Shown one piece after another: positions 21,481 through 33,526 of a stretch of 64,000 bases of DNA. Each line of letters starts with the position of its first letter. The stretch's first letter is position 1. A program made the translations under genes and the position numbers. The notes under the pieces were generated by a model. That model saw only the letters and a list, made by a program, of their open reading frames with translations, made no database searches and was not told the DNA's origin. Source of the stretch: Achatina immaculata (lineage: Eukaryota > Mollusca > Gastropoda > Stylommatophora > Achatinidae); NCBI GenBank assembly GCA_009760885.1, contig CM019701.1, positions 33,928,697 through 33,992,696 of the forward strand, written 5' to 3'.

Positions 21481-24400
21481 TCATGGAGTATCCATGCATC
21501 TGTGGCAGGAAATTTAACACTCAACGTGGCATGAAGATACACAGAACGAAGAAGGGATGTGGTGGTTCCTTGCTGCCCAATACTCAACAGTGCACTGTGA
21601 CACCAGTCTCAGATAAGACATTAGAAGATCTCTGTCAGGATATACTCCACAGTACAGGGAATATTCAGGTTGAGTCAGGCAGCAGGGAGGCAATGCAGCC
21701 CTCCGACGAGACCAGAGACAAGATTAACTTTCCACCAGCAAGTGCAAAAAGCATATGGGAAAACCTAGACGCTGGATTATGCAAAGAACTGGACAAACAG
21801 CTAAGACCTGGAGCAAAAGCTGGAAGCATTTGGTAACATCATATATCTTCATTGCCACAAAGAGTTTGGAACCAAACAGGCAAAAAGAGAAAAAGTGACA
21901 CCAAGAAAGTCCGGAAGACAGAGGAAAATAGAAGCAATAAGACAGCAGAAGAACCATACCCGGAAAATGTTCAAGAAGGCACATGAATCAGAAAAAGAAG
22001 GACTAAGACAGGTTTGGCAGCATCTAAAATCCCAGCACAATGTCCTTTGCAGAGCTGAAAGACTATTTAAAAGGAAGAGGGAAACCAGATACGCAAGAGA
22101 GAAGTTCTACAGAGATCCCTTCGGATTTGCCAAGCAGTTATTTGAACACCCAAAATCAGGTACGCTGAAAGCAAGTAAGGAGGTGCTCGAGGAACATCTG
22201 AGCAAGACATACTCTGATAAAAATCAGCATGCACCTCTCGAGCAGATGTAAGGTCTAGTGTGGCCCTGTGCACCAGGCAGCAAATTCAAATGCAGCCCAC
22301 CAACCTTATAAGAAGTAGAGAGCGTTATAAGAAAAGCTAAAGGCAAGTCAGCACCAGGCCCAAATGGCATTCTTTACATACTATACAAAAGATGCCATGA
22401 AGTACTAAAGAAGCTTCATAAACTTACGAACAGCATGGAGCAAAGGAATCATATGTAAAGAATGGAAAAAGGCTAATGGAGTATACATCCCCAAGGAGCA
22501 GAATTCCACTGAAGTCAACCAATTCAGACCGATCTCACTTCTGAATGTGAAAGGAAAGATATTCTTCTCTGTGATGGCAAAAAGACTAACAACATACCTC
22601 CTAGACAATGGTTATGTTGATACATCCATGCAGAAGGGAGGACTCCCAGGTTTCCCAGAATGTCTCGAGCATGCGTCAATGATTTGGGAAGCTATTCAGC
22701 AGGCAAAATCTGGAAAGCAAGATCTACAGGTAATATGGCTTGATCTAGCCAATGTGTATGGCTCAGTACCGCACCAGATGATATGGCTAGCACTAGACAT
22801 GTATCATGTGCCAAAAGAAATCACAAATATGCTGAAAAGGTACTTCACAGGGTTCCTCATGAGGTTTGGAACATCAGGATATATTACAAGATGGATCGAG
22901 CCCCAGGTAGGAATTGCAATGGGTTGTACAATATCTCCCACACTTCATACTAGCCGTGCAAGTAATCCTGAGAGCAGCAGAAGGCCCAAGATTCAGAAAT
23001 GGATGTCAAATGCCACCACTAAAACCATTCATGGATGACACAACAGTAATAACAACCAGTGAAGCACAGGCACAAAAGAAGTTAGAGCATTTGGACAGCC
23101 TTATCATATGGTGCCACATGAGCTTCAAGCCAAAGAAGTCAAGAAGCCTGTCACTCAGAAAAGGGAAAGTGATAGAAAGATCGTACACAGTGGCAAATCA
23201 AATAATCCTGACTGTAGGGGAAGAACCAGTGAAGAGCCTTGGCAGAGTATATGATGCATCCATGAAGGACTCCAGTGCTGTGAAGCAGGTTATAGAAATG
23301 GCGCAGAATGGACTGAGCATCATAGACAAAAGCAGGCTACTGGGTAAGTTCAAAATATGGTGCCTCCAGTTCATGCTGATTCCGAAGCTGATGTGGCCAC
23401 TACTCATTTACGAAGTAAGTACCAGCACAGTAGAGGCAGTCGAAAGAAAGATAAATAAAGCCATAAGAAAGTGGCTGGGCATACCACCAGGACTAACTGA
23501 TGTAGCGCTGTACTGCAAGAAGAGCAAACTGCAGCTGCCATTCAAATCTGTGGTTGAAGAATACAAGGTAGGAAAAACAAGACTTGCAATGATGCTACAA
23601 GAATCTACAGATCCAGTGGTACAAGAAGTGCAGCCAACACTTAAAACTGGACGAAAATGGAAAGTAGGTGAGGAAGTGACTGCACCCAGGGAAACGCAGG
23701 AGCTGAAAGAAGTAATAGATGTAAAGACCAACAGAAGGGGATTTGGGCATGGCGAAATTAAATGGTGGCCAAAGGCCTCCTGCAAGGAAAGAAGGGATAT
23801 AATCATCAGTGAAGTAAGGAATTCAGAGGATGACAAGCGGGTCCAGAAGGCAGTCCAACAATCACAACAAGGGCAATGGACAACATGGGAGGAAGTCCTG
23901 CAGAGATCACTAACATGGAATGACATCTGGAAAATGGCACCCTTGAGGCTCAGCTTCATCATCAGAGCTACTTATGACCTTCTGCCTACAGGCTCCAACC
24001 TATACAAATGGGGTGTATCAGAAGATACAAAGTGTCCTCTCTGCAACGAAAGGCAAACATTGGAACATGTGCTGTCAACATGCAGAGTGTCTTTAAGGCA
24101 AGGACGGTACACTTTGCGGCACAACAGAGTGCTACAAGAACTAGTAGCCATCGTAGACAGGGCAAAAGATGAAGCAAATAACAGCAAAAGAGTTGAGGTC
24201 CCACCTAAATACTTCATAGGCGCTGGTACGACATCAAATATTGATATCAGGGACATTCCGTTACCATCACTGCTAGATGGTACAAATGACTGGGATGTGA
24301 TAGCAGACCTTCCAGGAAGAAGAGAATACCCGACTGCCATCAAGAGCACAGGAATGCGACCAGACATAGTGTACTCCACAGAAAAGCAGGAATTAATAAT

Positions 24401-24711
24401 GATCGAGCTTATGGTCCCGTACAAAACTAGAACAGAGGAACAGCATTTATTCAAATTTGAGAAGTACAATGATCTGGTCAAGCAACTGAGGCAGGAGTCA
24501 GGGCAAAAGTGATAGCTGTAGAAGTTGGGAGCAAGAGGATTCGTAGCAACATCAGCATATGACCTATGTAAGCAACTGGGCATAAAGGGACAAGCAAGAG
24601 CAAGGGCATTGAGAAGCCTTTCAGAAACAGCAGAAAAGGCCTCATGCTGGCTGTGGAGTATGCGAAACAAGCATTGGGAACATAAGTAATTTCATTTGCC
24701 ACAACCAATAC

Positions 24712-24797
24712 CAGTTCTCCATAGCTAAATTGCTAAAGACGCACTTCAAAAGTGCAGTGCCAATTGGAAGATGACGGGTTCAATCCCGGGACCGGGA
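24712..24797 (+). other. tRNA-like module in the R2L 3' UTR
   Basis: After the R2L stop codon lies a tRNA-like stretch. It has an AGCTAAATTGCT D-arm-like hairpin, a GCACTTCAAAAGTGC anticodon-arm-like hairpin and a CGGGTTCAATCCCG T-arm-like hairpin containing a B-box-like GGTTCAATCCC. The same module recurs in the R2L copy at 50492-50988 (minus). It is not a canonical tRNA: arms are short and the acceptor stem is unclear. Confidence 0.5.
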
Positions 24798-24825
24798 AAG
24801 AAAAAAAAAAAGCATGATCCAGAGG

Positions 24826-24965
24826 GGCCCACCCCCCCCCCCCCCTTAGAGTGTCAGGAGTTTAATAGGGCTGAAACACTTGTCTGAGGGGGGGGGGTAC
24901 TTCCTCTGATGATCTGAAGGAGTTGTGTTGTTTTTCCGCTCTCTACAGTAGAGAGTTTCCTGCAT
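24826..24965 (+). other. R2L 3' end: C-run/G-run stem and terminal hairpin
   Basis: A run of about 16 C (near 24831-24846) and a run of about 10 G (near 24889-24897) enclose complementary AGTGT/ACACT. Together they can form one long stem. About 50 bases on, CTCTCTAC-A-GTAGAGAG forms a perfect hairpin (in other copies CTCTCTACCGTAGAGAG), followed by TTTCCTGCATAT at the element end. All three parts recur at 42862-43080 and 50492-50650. Confidence 0.65.
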
Positions 24966-24969
24966 ATAT

Positions 24970-25746
24970 CTCAAGTTGTTGAAGATCGATGCTGCTTTTG
25001 CAATTCAAATTCTAACTTCCTTTCTGGTGTCACCATCCTGGTCTATGTAGCTGCCAAGGCATGCCATTTGATTGACTTCTTCAACATCTGTCCCTTCTAT
25101 GTATATTTTTCTATTTTGATTATTGAAAGTTTCATTATTGTTGTTTTGTCCTTGTTAATTTCAAGTTCTATTTTGCTAGCCAGTGAAGACAGGATATCTG
25201 TTTTTTCTTGCATGGAATTCACATAAGAATTATGTCATCAGCAAAATCAAGATCTTCTAGTTGGGTCCCATGTACCCAGTCAATACCTGTGTTACATGTG
25301 CAGCATTTTTTTCATTATGAAGTCTATTGCAATTCCAAAAAGCAAAGGAGACAGTATACATCCTTGTTGCACACTTGTTTCAATCTGAACCATTCGCTCA
25401 TCCCTTCTGTTTTGATTGCACAAACATATCAATTGTAGAGGTCCTTAATGATGTTGACAGTTTTAGATGGTATTCCATACAGACTTAAAATTCTCCACAG
25501 TGAATCTCTGTGTATGCTATCAAATGCCAGTTTAAAGTCTATGAAGTTCAGTATTAATGGTTTCTGCTTTTCAATATATTCTTCAAGTATTATTCTTAAA
25601 GTAAAGATCTGGTCTAGACAACTTCTCCCTTTTCAAAATCCTGCTTGTTCATCTCTCATTGCGGTATCCTATATATCTTTAAGTTTATTCAAAATGACCT
25701 TGCAAAATACTTTTGACACAACTGATACTAAGGTTACTCCTCTCCA
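24970..25746 (-). mobile_element. LINE-B, part 1 of an interrupted copy
   Basis: Minus-strand LINE-B from the post-catalytic region back to the RT fingers. It shows VRIRIAKAA-like, EINKDKT-like, DLDFADD-like (catalytic) and CFQKREKLSRPDL-like pieces. It stops at ACTCCTCTCCA (25736-25746), which is repeated at 31004-31014 where the same LINE-B continues. The right part was displaced by the RNH-GAA insertion. Confidence 0.8.
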
Positions 25747-28700
25747 GACACACCTAACCAAAGATGCTGCCTTTAAAATCAGAGGCTACCAGTGTTTTAG
25801 ATCAGACTGACAGGACAGAAGAAAAGGAGGAGTACTCACACTTGTTAAGAATAACATCAGCACATGTCAGGTGGGAGTGTACATGGAAGGAGTCGATACC
25901 AGATGATCCAACTAAAAACCAGCAATACAGACTGCCATCTCCTTAACTAATTAATAGCAGACATGAAGATAAACATAAAAAAGACAGTTTCAGGATCAAG
26001 ACCACTTCGCTTTGATCTTACAAAAATAACTGAACATTACAGTATAGAAAAGAAGACCCGTTTCAAAATCCTGATGGATGTACAGGAGACGACACCAGAT
26101 GATTTGCCTACTCAAGCCAGAGATATCTTAATAACAACACCTAAAGATATGGTTTCAGCAAAGAAAACAAAAGAATGGATGGATTACAGCAGGCACACTA
26201 GAAATGATAACGTAGAGAAGTGAAGACACAATGGAAAGTAATAAAAAACAACAAAAGGGAATATAAATCTTTGACAAAAGAAGTATGAAGAAACATAAGA
26301 AAAGAAAGAAAATAATACATACAAGACGGTTGTGGAAGAATAGAAGGACATCAGAAGTGTGGAAGAGATAGTGAAATGTTTAAAGAAATGAAGACATTGA
26401 CGAGAATTGTCACACCTAAACTAAGTGTAATTTGTGATGAGATGGGGAATACCTTGACAGAGACAGAGGAAATTCTAGAAAGATGAAAGGAATATTGCAG
26501 AGGATTGTATGAAACAACTGACTGTGAAAGTAGAAATCAACAGTGTAAATTATTATTGGAGGAGAAAGAACCCGAACCGACAATAGAAGTTTTATGGGCA
26601 ATAAAGAATCTGAAAAATGGTAAATCACCAGGATGTGATGAGATAACAGCTGAACTTATTAAAGCAAGAGGAAAGGAATGTGCAACAATCTATCATGCAG
26701 TATGTAAGAAGATATGGTATTGAGGTATTTGGCCAAAATAATGGAACAGAACTGTATTCATACCACTGCCAAAAAAGAGTAACCTAAAATTATGCACAAA
26801 CTACAGAACTGATTAGTCATGCCAGTAAAATTCTTTTAAAAATCATAATGGGTAAACTTCGTAAGAAAACAGAAAAAGAAACCAATATGGTCCAAGCTGG
26901 TTTCTGGCAAGGAAGAGGATCAAGAGATTGTATATTCAATATAAGATTAATAATACAGAAATGCAGAGAGTTTAATGTGAATCTATATTTATCTATTATA
27001 GACTACTCAAAGCCATTTCATTGTATACAACACCAAAAACTGTGGGAAATAATTGAAAAAATGGGATTTCCAACACATTTGATACAATTAACATCATAGC
27101 TGTATCTAGACCAACAGGCAGCAGTAAGAATAAATGGTGAAACAACTTGGTTTGACATAAAACAAGGGGTTTGTCAGGGGTGCATATTGTCACCTTACTT
27201 ATTTAACTTGTATACTGAAAATATAATGAGTAATGTTAGAGAAGATGTAGACAAAGAATATTATGATGCCATAACAATTGGAGGTTATGAAACATCAGAG
27301 ATTAGATATGCTGATGACACAGCATCACTGTCATAACACAAAAAGAAATGGAAAAATTAATTGTCAGCCCATAAGAACAGCAAAGAGCAAAACCTCTATC
27401 TTAATGCGAAGAAGACTAAATTGATGACAACTGACAAAATAAACAAGGCAGCTGAAATATGTATTTAATACTGAAGAAGGCTGGCTAGTAAAGAGGATTA
27501 AACAGAGAAAACGTAAATATTTTGGACACATTAAACGTCATGATAATCTAGAGAAGACCGTCTTGAAAGAGTACATAATGGGAAAAAGAAAGAGAGGAAG
27601 ACCAAAGTGAAGATGGCTGCAAGACATCGTTGACGATCTGCAAATGGATGCATCAGCAGCAGGCCATCTTGCTCACAACCGAGAGGCCTACAGGAGAGCT
27701 ATTAGGCAGGCAAAGTTCCACAAGGGACATGCAAATGAATGAATGAATGAATCTCCTTAACTGTTACTGTCCTAATGACTGCCCACTTGCTCTGGAAACA
27801 ATCCTACATAAAGAGAGACTGATGATCTGTGGAGATTTTAACAGCCATTCCCAGAGCTGGGGCTATGACCCCACATAGACAAGAGAGGAGAGGAAGTTGA
27901 GAGCTGGCAGGATGATAATGGACTTCTCCTGATCAACCAGCCAATGGATCTCCCAACATTTTACTCAAGTGCTTGGCATACAACCTCAACACCAGATCTG
28001 GCAATCCACTCCTCAGACCTGAAGTGGAACATTACACACAAAGTTGAAAAACAACTTGGAGGTAGCGACCATCGACCGGTCTTCCTGACAATAGAAAATG
28101 AACTCCTTAACACCAGTAGCCTTCTCCCCAGATGGAAATATAAAAAAGCAAATTGGACAATGTACAGGTATCCTGGTGGGACAGCTGTCCATAAAAGGTA
28201 AGGATTTTAACAGCATAGTGAAGGAATTCAATGCCTGTATCCTTCAGACTGCCTGTGAAACCATTTCCAGAGGAGCTCGCAGAAGACTGTAAACCATACT
28301 GGTCTGTTGAGCTGGGAAAATTCCATGATGACATGGAAACGGCTTGAAAGCAAGCAGAAAATAGACCGTGCCAAGAACACTACAATAATTACCAACATGC
28401 TAAGGGCAAATTTCAGACAGCCAAGCTGCAAGCCAGACGGGAAAGTTTGAGAGAGAAAACAGAGTCCCTAAACTTTGAAAAGGATGGAAGAAAACTGTGG
28501 AAACTAATCAAATAGTTAAACGACGAGAGTACTGGAAGAAGTACAAAGATTACACTAACAGAGGATGGGAAAACTCTTACAGGTAAGCAGGTAGCAGATC
28601 ACTTTGCTTGTATGTTTGAACAAGACTGCAGTGCTGATATTCATCCAGAGAAAGAGCCTACAGTGCGCACTGACCCACAGAAAGAAGAAGAACAAGGCAG

Positions 28701-31003
28701 AAAAGTGGAGGTCATGGATGCACCAATCACACACTGCAAGTTAGACCTAGCAGTCAGTAAACTGAAACCAAGAAAATCACCAGGACCAGATGGAATGTCC
28801 AATGAAATGATCAAAAACCTGGGAATGGCAGCAATGGGAAAGCTGTTGGATATTTTCAATACGTGCTGGAGCACAGGTAATTTACCTCAAATCTGGAAGG
28901 AAGCAAGCATGGTACCACTGCCAAAGCCAGGGAAAAACAGTGACTATAGTCACTACAGTACAGAAGATCAAATGACCTATCTCAAGAGACTGAGGACGCA
29001 TTCCAAGAAAAAAACCTTGTACTGGCAACATGGATAAGACCTGAAGAAAGCCTTTGATAATGTATGGAAAAAAGGTCTGCTGTGGAAACTAAGAAACTGC
29101 AATGTGAATGGAAGACTGTACAACTGGATAAAGTCCTATTTACACAACAGAAGAGCAAAAGTAGTAATGGATGGACATAAAAGCCAGAAAGTACTGCTGT
29201 GACATGGTGTGCCATAAGGAGTCCTTTCGCCTACACTATTCTTGGTATTCATTAATGACCTGGTCAAGGAACTTCCCTATGAAATCAAAGCAGCAATGTA
29301 TGCAGATGATCTGGTCATGTGGTGTACAGATGAAAATGTGACAGTTGCTGCATAGTGACTCCAAAGGGCAGCAGACATCTTGACATCATGGACAAACAAA
29401 TGGTGTGTAAGTATCAACACAGAGAAATCAAGTACCACTCTGTTCACTCTCTCATCTAAACAGAAAGCAGGTAAGATCTTTGTAAATGAAATACCCTTAA
29501 GGATGGACAACCAACCCACATACTTAGGAGTGACTCTTGACTCAAAGCTGACCTGGAAGCAACATATCAGCAGTGCAGAAGCAAAAGTCAGAAGAAAACT
29601 AGCCTTACTAAGAAAATTGAGTGTAACCACATGGGGAGCTAGTGAAAGAATCCTCAAGAATATATATCAGCAAAGTATTCTACCACATTTAGAATATGGC
29701 TCAACATCTTGGTGCACAGCATTAAACACTATGCTGCATAATCTAGACAAGGTACAAAATCAGTCACTACGGATTATCACAGGTGCCATGAGGTCCACAC
29801 CAGTAGTAGAAATGCAAAAAATAGTGTTCAAGCGCTAAAAGAACGTAGAGACACAAAGGTAATGACCTTGGGAGAGAAATTCCTCAGCTCTGTAAGCCAT
29901 CCCCTGAAGGAGAGATTCAATAACTTGGCACTAAGACGGCTTAAAAGAAGCAGCTTCATTCATCAGGCCAAGCATATGCGTAAGCTGATACCTGACCTTC
30001 CAACTGTAGTCACTACATTATCATCTGTACCAGAGCATACACCATGGAAAGAAGCAGATTGTACACAAATAACTATTCAAACTGAAATGAAAGGTAAGTA
30101 TTAATGAAATTAATGAAATGAATGGTGTGCAGAATGGTGAGATGCAGAGCAGTCTTGTAAGATCAACAGCTACAATTAATATGCTAGATGACAAATATCC
30201 ATTTGACACCTGGATACATGTGTATACAGATGGATCTGCACACAATACCATAAGAAATGGAGGGGCAGGAGCACATATTGAATATCAAAACAACACCAAT
30301 GACAAGATTTCCATACCCACTGGAAAATACTGCAATAGCTATGATGCAGAAGTTAGGGCAATTATTGCTGCAGCTGAAAAACTATCAGACTCCAGAATTG
30401 ATGCATGCCCCACAGTAGTTCTCACAGATGCAAGATCAGTACTGGAAGCTCTTCAGTGCAACAAACTACCAGATCTTAAGGATGGCTTGTCAAAAATTGG
30501 CTTACAACACAGAGTCACTTTGCAGTGGATTCCTTCCCACTGTGGGATACCAGGCAATGGGAAAGTTGACTGTCTGGCCAAAGGGGGCACTGAAATGGAG
30601 TAACCAGACATACCAATCACCTATAATCAGAAAAAAAGCATGATAAAAACCTACCGGAAGTCACAAACACCACCACATGATGACTATCACATGCTAAACA
30701 GAAAGGAACAAGTCACCATTTTCCATCTCCGAACAGGACACAACCAACTCCGAAGTCATATGTATACAAAGTTTAAGGTTGGTACTACTACTTTTTGTAC
30801 ATGTGCCCAAGTGTCCCAAACTGTGAAACATAGCCTCCAAAACTGCACCAATTACGAGACTCTGAGAAGCAATTACTGGCACAGTGAAACCACCATAGAA
30901 GATAAGCTCTACAGTTCTATACATGAATTACAAAAAACAGTGAAATTTATCCAAGAGACAGGACTACAGATATAGACAGACATTGCGTACGAAGAAGAAG
31001 AAG
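25747..31003 (+). mobile_element. RNH-GAA LINE, nearly full length, interrupted by LINE-C
   Basis: A 5.26 kb insertion flanked by the 11-bp TSD ACTCCTCTCCA. Order: APE endonuclease (RKGGVLTLVKNNIS-like at about 25815, interrupted, then ICGDFNSHS at about 27830 and GGSDHRPVF at about 28060); RT (KSPGPDGMSNEMIKNLG, KKAFDNVW, LSPTLFLVFINDLVKELP, YADDLVMWC at about 29300, YLGVTLDSKLTW); RNase H at 30190-30600 (YTDGSA, DAEVRAI, LTDARSVLEAL, WIPSHCGIPGN); and a C-terminal cysteine motif. It ends in GAAGAAGAAG. This matches I-superclade LINE architecture. Several stops and frameshifts make it inactive. Confidence 0.88.
25949..27750 (+). mobile_element. LINE-C nested inside RNH-GAA, 12-bp TSD
   Basis: A 1.8 kb LINE-C insertion in the APE domain of RNH-GAA. 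ATCTCCTTAACT occurs at 25937-25948 and 27751-27762. Content: the linker PLRFDLTKITEHYSIEKKTRF, the RT blocks NLKNGKSPGCDEITAELIKA, QAGFWQGRGSRDCIFNIRL and SIIDYSKPF, then QGCILSPYLFNLY, RYADDTA and the C-terminal RRWLQDIVDD, ending in GAATGAATGA. 5' truncated and internally deleted between catalytic and C-terminal blocks. RTE/BovB-like by motif order. Confidence 0.9.
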
Positions 31004-31633
31004 ACTCCTCTCCAATTGTTACAGTCACTAAGGTTGCCTTTTTTTGGTATTTTAACAATGATTCCTTTTTTCCATTTAGAAGAGACCTTTTCTTCTTTCC
31101 AGATCTTATTAAACATTCTCTGTAGTTGTCTCACGTCACTATTGATAGCTTTTAACATTTCGGGTGTTATTTCATCTTCACCTGCAGCTTTGTTGTTAGC
31201 CATTAAATTCACCATTGTTTTAATTTCATGCAATGTAATTTCATCTAGGTTGACATTTAGTTGTGGGACTGGTAAGTCGGTTTCAAGGTTTATCAATTTT
31301 TTTGGATGTGGTCGATTAAGTATTTCTTGGAAATGTTCAGCTCCTCTTTGTTTTTGGTCTTTACTTGATGTTAATAGGATTCCAGTTTTGCTAAGGATTG
31401 GTCTTCTTTAGATGTAATAGTACCTGTCAGCCTCTTTTGTATGCTATATAAAGTTTTGCTGTCTCCTGTTTTTCCTTCCTTCTCTACCTCTTTCACCATA
31501 TTGTCTATGTATTCTCTTTTATCCCTTCTTGCTGAACTTTTTTTACTTTCTTGTCTATTTCTCTGTATGTTAATTTTGCTAGATCTTTTCCAAGATCTGT
31601 CTTTACATTCAAAATGTCTAATTTGGCTGCTGA
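31004..31633 (-). mobile_element. LINE-B, part 2 of the interrupted copy
   Basis: Continuation of the LINE-B at 24970. The minus strand reads DEITPEMLKAINSD, VSSKWKKGIIVKIPKKGN and LSDCNNWRG, the N-terminal part of the RT domain; part 1 begins with the next residues (GVTL). The joint reading across the insertion is seamless once the 11-bp TSD is counted once. Confidence 0.82.
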
Positions 31634-31639
31634 TAAAGG

Positions 31640-32895
31640 ATGGAGACTAATAAATATTGCAAAAGCTTATGGAACGAGAATAAGGGACACATGTTTTCAA
31701 AATAAGAACATCCATAAACAAACATGGAAATCCTCAGATAAACTAACATGCAACCAGACAGACCACGTTTTAATTGATACCAAGCACATAACAAACATAC
31801 ATCAGATCAGAAGTTACAGAGGGGCTGAATGCAGCACCGACCATTATCTTGTGGGAGCTAAAATAAAATTCAGACTGAAGACAAATTTTTATAGTAAATT
31901 AAATAAAAGCTCAGTAATAAATAGAGATGCTTTGAAAAGGTGAAGAAATGAAAGGAAAATTTAGAAAAGAGCTAAACCATAAGATAAACACAAGAGGGAA
32001 TGAAGAAAATAAATGCATTGATGACAGACGGGAAGATATAAAAATCAGTATAAAGAACACAGCGGAAGAATGCCTGGGAGTCAAGACCATAAATAAAAAA
32101 AGAACTAGTTCAAGTCTTCAGAGGGTCAGTCATAAAGAAAAGAACAGCAAGACAGATATGGTTGATTGACATGAACAACAAAACACATGAGAAGTACCAC
32201 ACACAATATAAAGAAACTCAAAAAGTTATTCGCCAACAAAAATGACAGTATATAAAAGACATGCTAAGTGAGATGCAGACATGCCATCAGAATAAGAAAA
32301 GCAGGGAATTCTATAAAGAAATGTGAACAGTAGAGCAAGGGTATAAACAACCTGAGCTTAAGGATAGTAATGGGAACATGATAAATAATGAAGAGAAAAT
32401 TTGTATCAGATGGAAAGAATATTTTCAAAAACTACTAAACTGTGAAGAACCTGTAAACACATTACCATGTGAAGAAATATAGACTTGTGAACCTGAAACA
32501 GAGGAACCAGATTTAGAAGTCGTCTACAGTATCATGCTTATACGAAACAACAAAGGAATGGGTTCAGGTGGAATTGCTGATTAAGAAAGGAGGTCTAAAT
32601 CTACATGAACAGATATGTGCACTAATGCAACATATATGGAGAGAAGAAAAACTCTCTAGTGAATGGAGAGAATCATTACTGATCTCAGTATTCAAAAAAG
32701 GTGATAAGAGCAAGTGTGAAGACTACAGAGGAATATCCTAACTACAAACAAGCTACAAAATACTATCTATTATCCTTTTAAATAGATTAAAACAGTACAG
32801 TGAGAACATACTGGTAGACTATCAAGCAGGTTTTAGGAAGAATAGATCAACTGTAGACCAAATAATTTATCTATGTCAAGTGCAGAAACAAAACA
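31640..32895 (+). mobile_element. LINE-G fragment, endonuclease and RT
   Basis: Plus strand with an APE C-terminus (LAADKGWRLINIAKAYGTRI, TDHVLIDTKHITNIHQIRSY, GAECSTDHYLVGAK) and then frameshifted RT pieces (EEKLSSEWRESLLISVFKKG, CEDYRGIS, YKILSIILLNRLKQ, DYQAGFRKNRSTVDQI). It ends abruptly at about 32895 where LINE-B C-terminal sequence begins. Confidence 0.75.
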
Positions 32896-32899
32896 AATG

Positions 32900-33525
32900 A
32901 ATAGTTGTTAATGAAGAAAACCAATTTGCATACCTTGGCAGCTACATAGACCAGGATGGTGACACCAGGAAGGAAGTTAGAATTAGAATTGGAAAAGCAG
33001 CATTGTCCTTAAAAAATCTTGAGAACATGTGGAACTCAAAAGTTATAAGCACAAAAACCAAGTTAAGATTATTCAATTCAAATGTGATATCCACCCTCAT
33101 TTATGTGTGTGAAAGCTGGAAATCAACTAAAGAAATAGACAAGAAATTAAGACTCTGTTGAAAACAAATGCCTATGGAAAATACTTGGTATAAAGTGGAA
33201 TGAATTCAAGAACAATGCAGAGATAAGTCAAATGAGCAAACAACAACCTGTCTCATGATTGATCAGAAAAAGAAGATGGACATATGTAGGCCATGTGATG
33301 AGAAGAAACAATCAGAGAATACCAAAACAAGCTATCAAGCGGAGCACAACAGGCTGAAGAAAAATAGGTCAACCACATGAAACTCCAAAGAGGACACTGT
33401 CAAGAGAAGCCAGTTTAGTTGGCATTTCTTGATGAAGTTGAAACACTCACCGAAAACAGGAAAACTTGGCAAACAACTATGTAAGCCCTATGTGACATTT
33501 AACGGCACAGGAAGGATGTAAGATG
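32900..33525 (+). mobile_element. LINE-B 3' half
   Basis: Reads YLGSYIDQDGDTRKEVRIRI, ISTKTKLRLFNSNVISTLIY, then decayed C-terminal blocks and the family 3' end (TGTGACATTTAACGGCACAG, GGATGTAAGAT). It joins directly to LINE-G on the left and to a LINE-C fragment on the right. Confidence 0.75.
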
Positions 33526-33526
33526 T

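Larger units (their letters stand above)
21482..24965 (+). mobile_element. R2-superclade LINE (R2L) with restriction-like endonuclease
   Basis: Most complete R2L copy, about 3.5 kb. Order: an N-terminal zinc finger (YPCICGRKF..QRGMKIHRTKKGC) at about 21490; a basic region; RT with KGGLPGFPECLEHASMIWEA, DLANVYGSVPH, GIAMGCTISPTL and a catalytic FMDD at 23028-23039; then FKPKKSRSLSLRKGKV. After this comes a C-terminal CPLCNERQTLEHVLSTC zinc knuckle and an RPDIVYS...IMIELMVPY motif. Zinc knuckle plus PD...E is the mark of the restriction-like endonuclease of R2/NeSL/HERO-type LINEs, in contrast to APE. The last block, GFVATSAYDLCKQLG..AEKASCWLWSMR (24538-24665), is in another frame. Frameshifts near 22940 and 24505 and stops at about 21835 and 22249 make it inactive. 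Confidence 0.85.

Noticed and set aside
21345..21836. 163-codon frame starting MDFNRFCKVKYIL as one protein
   Set aside because: Its first third is antisense LINE-F. The real R2L part begins at about 21486 with the zinc finger.
23408..24670. Long minus-strand frames (184 and 232 codons)
   Set aside because: They are antisense shadows of the R2L RT/endonuclease frame, which carries all the recognisable motifs.
24712..24797. A genuine tRNA gene in the R2L tail
   Set aside because: Arms are too short, no proper acceptor stem, and it recurs at the same place in another R2L copy, so it belongs to the element.
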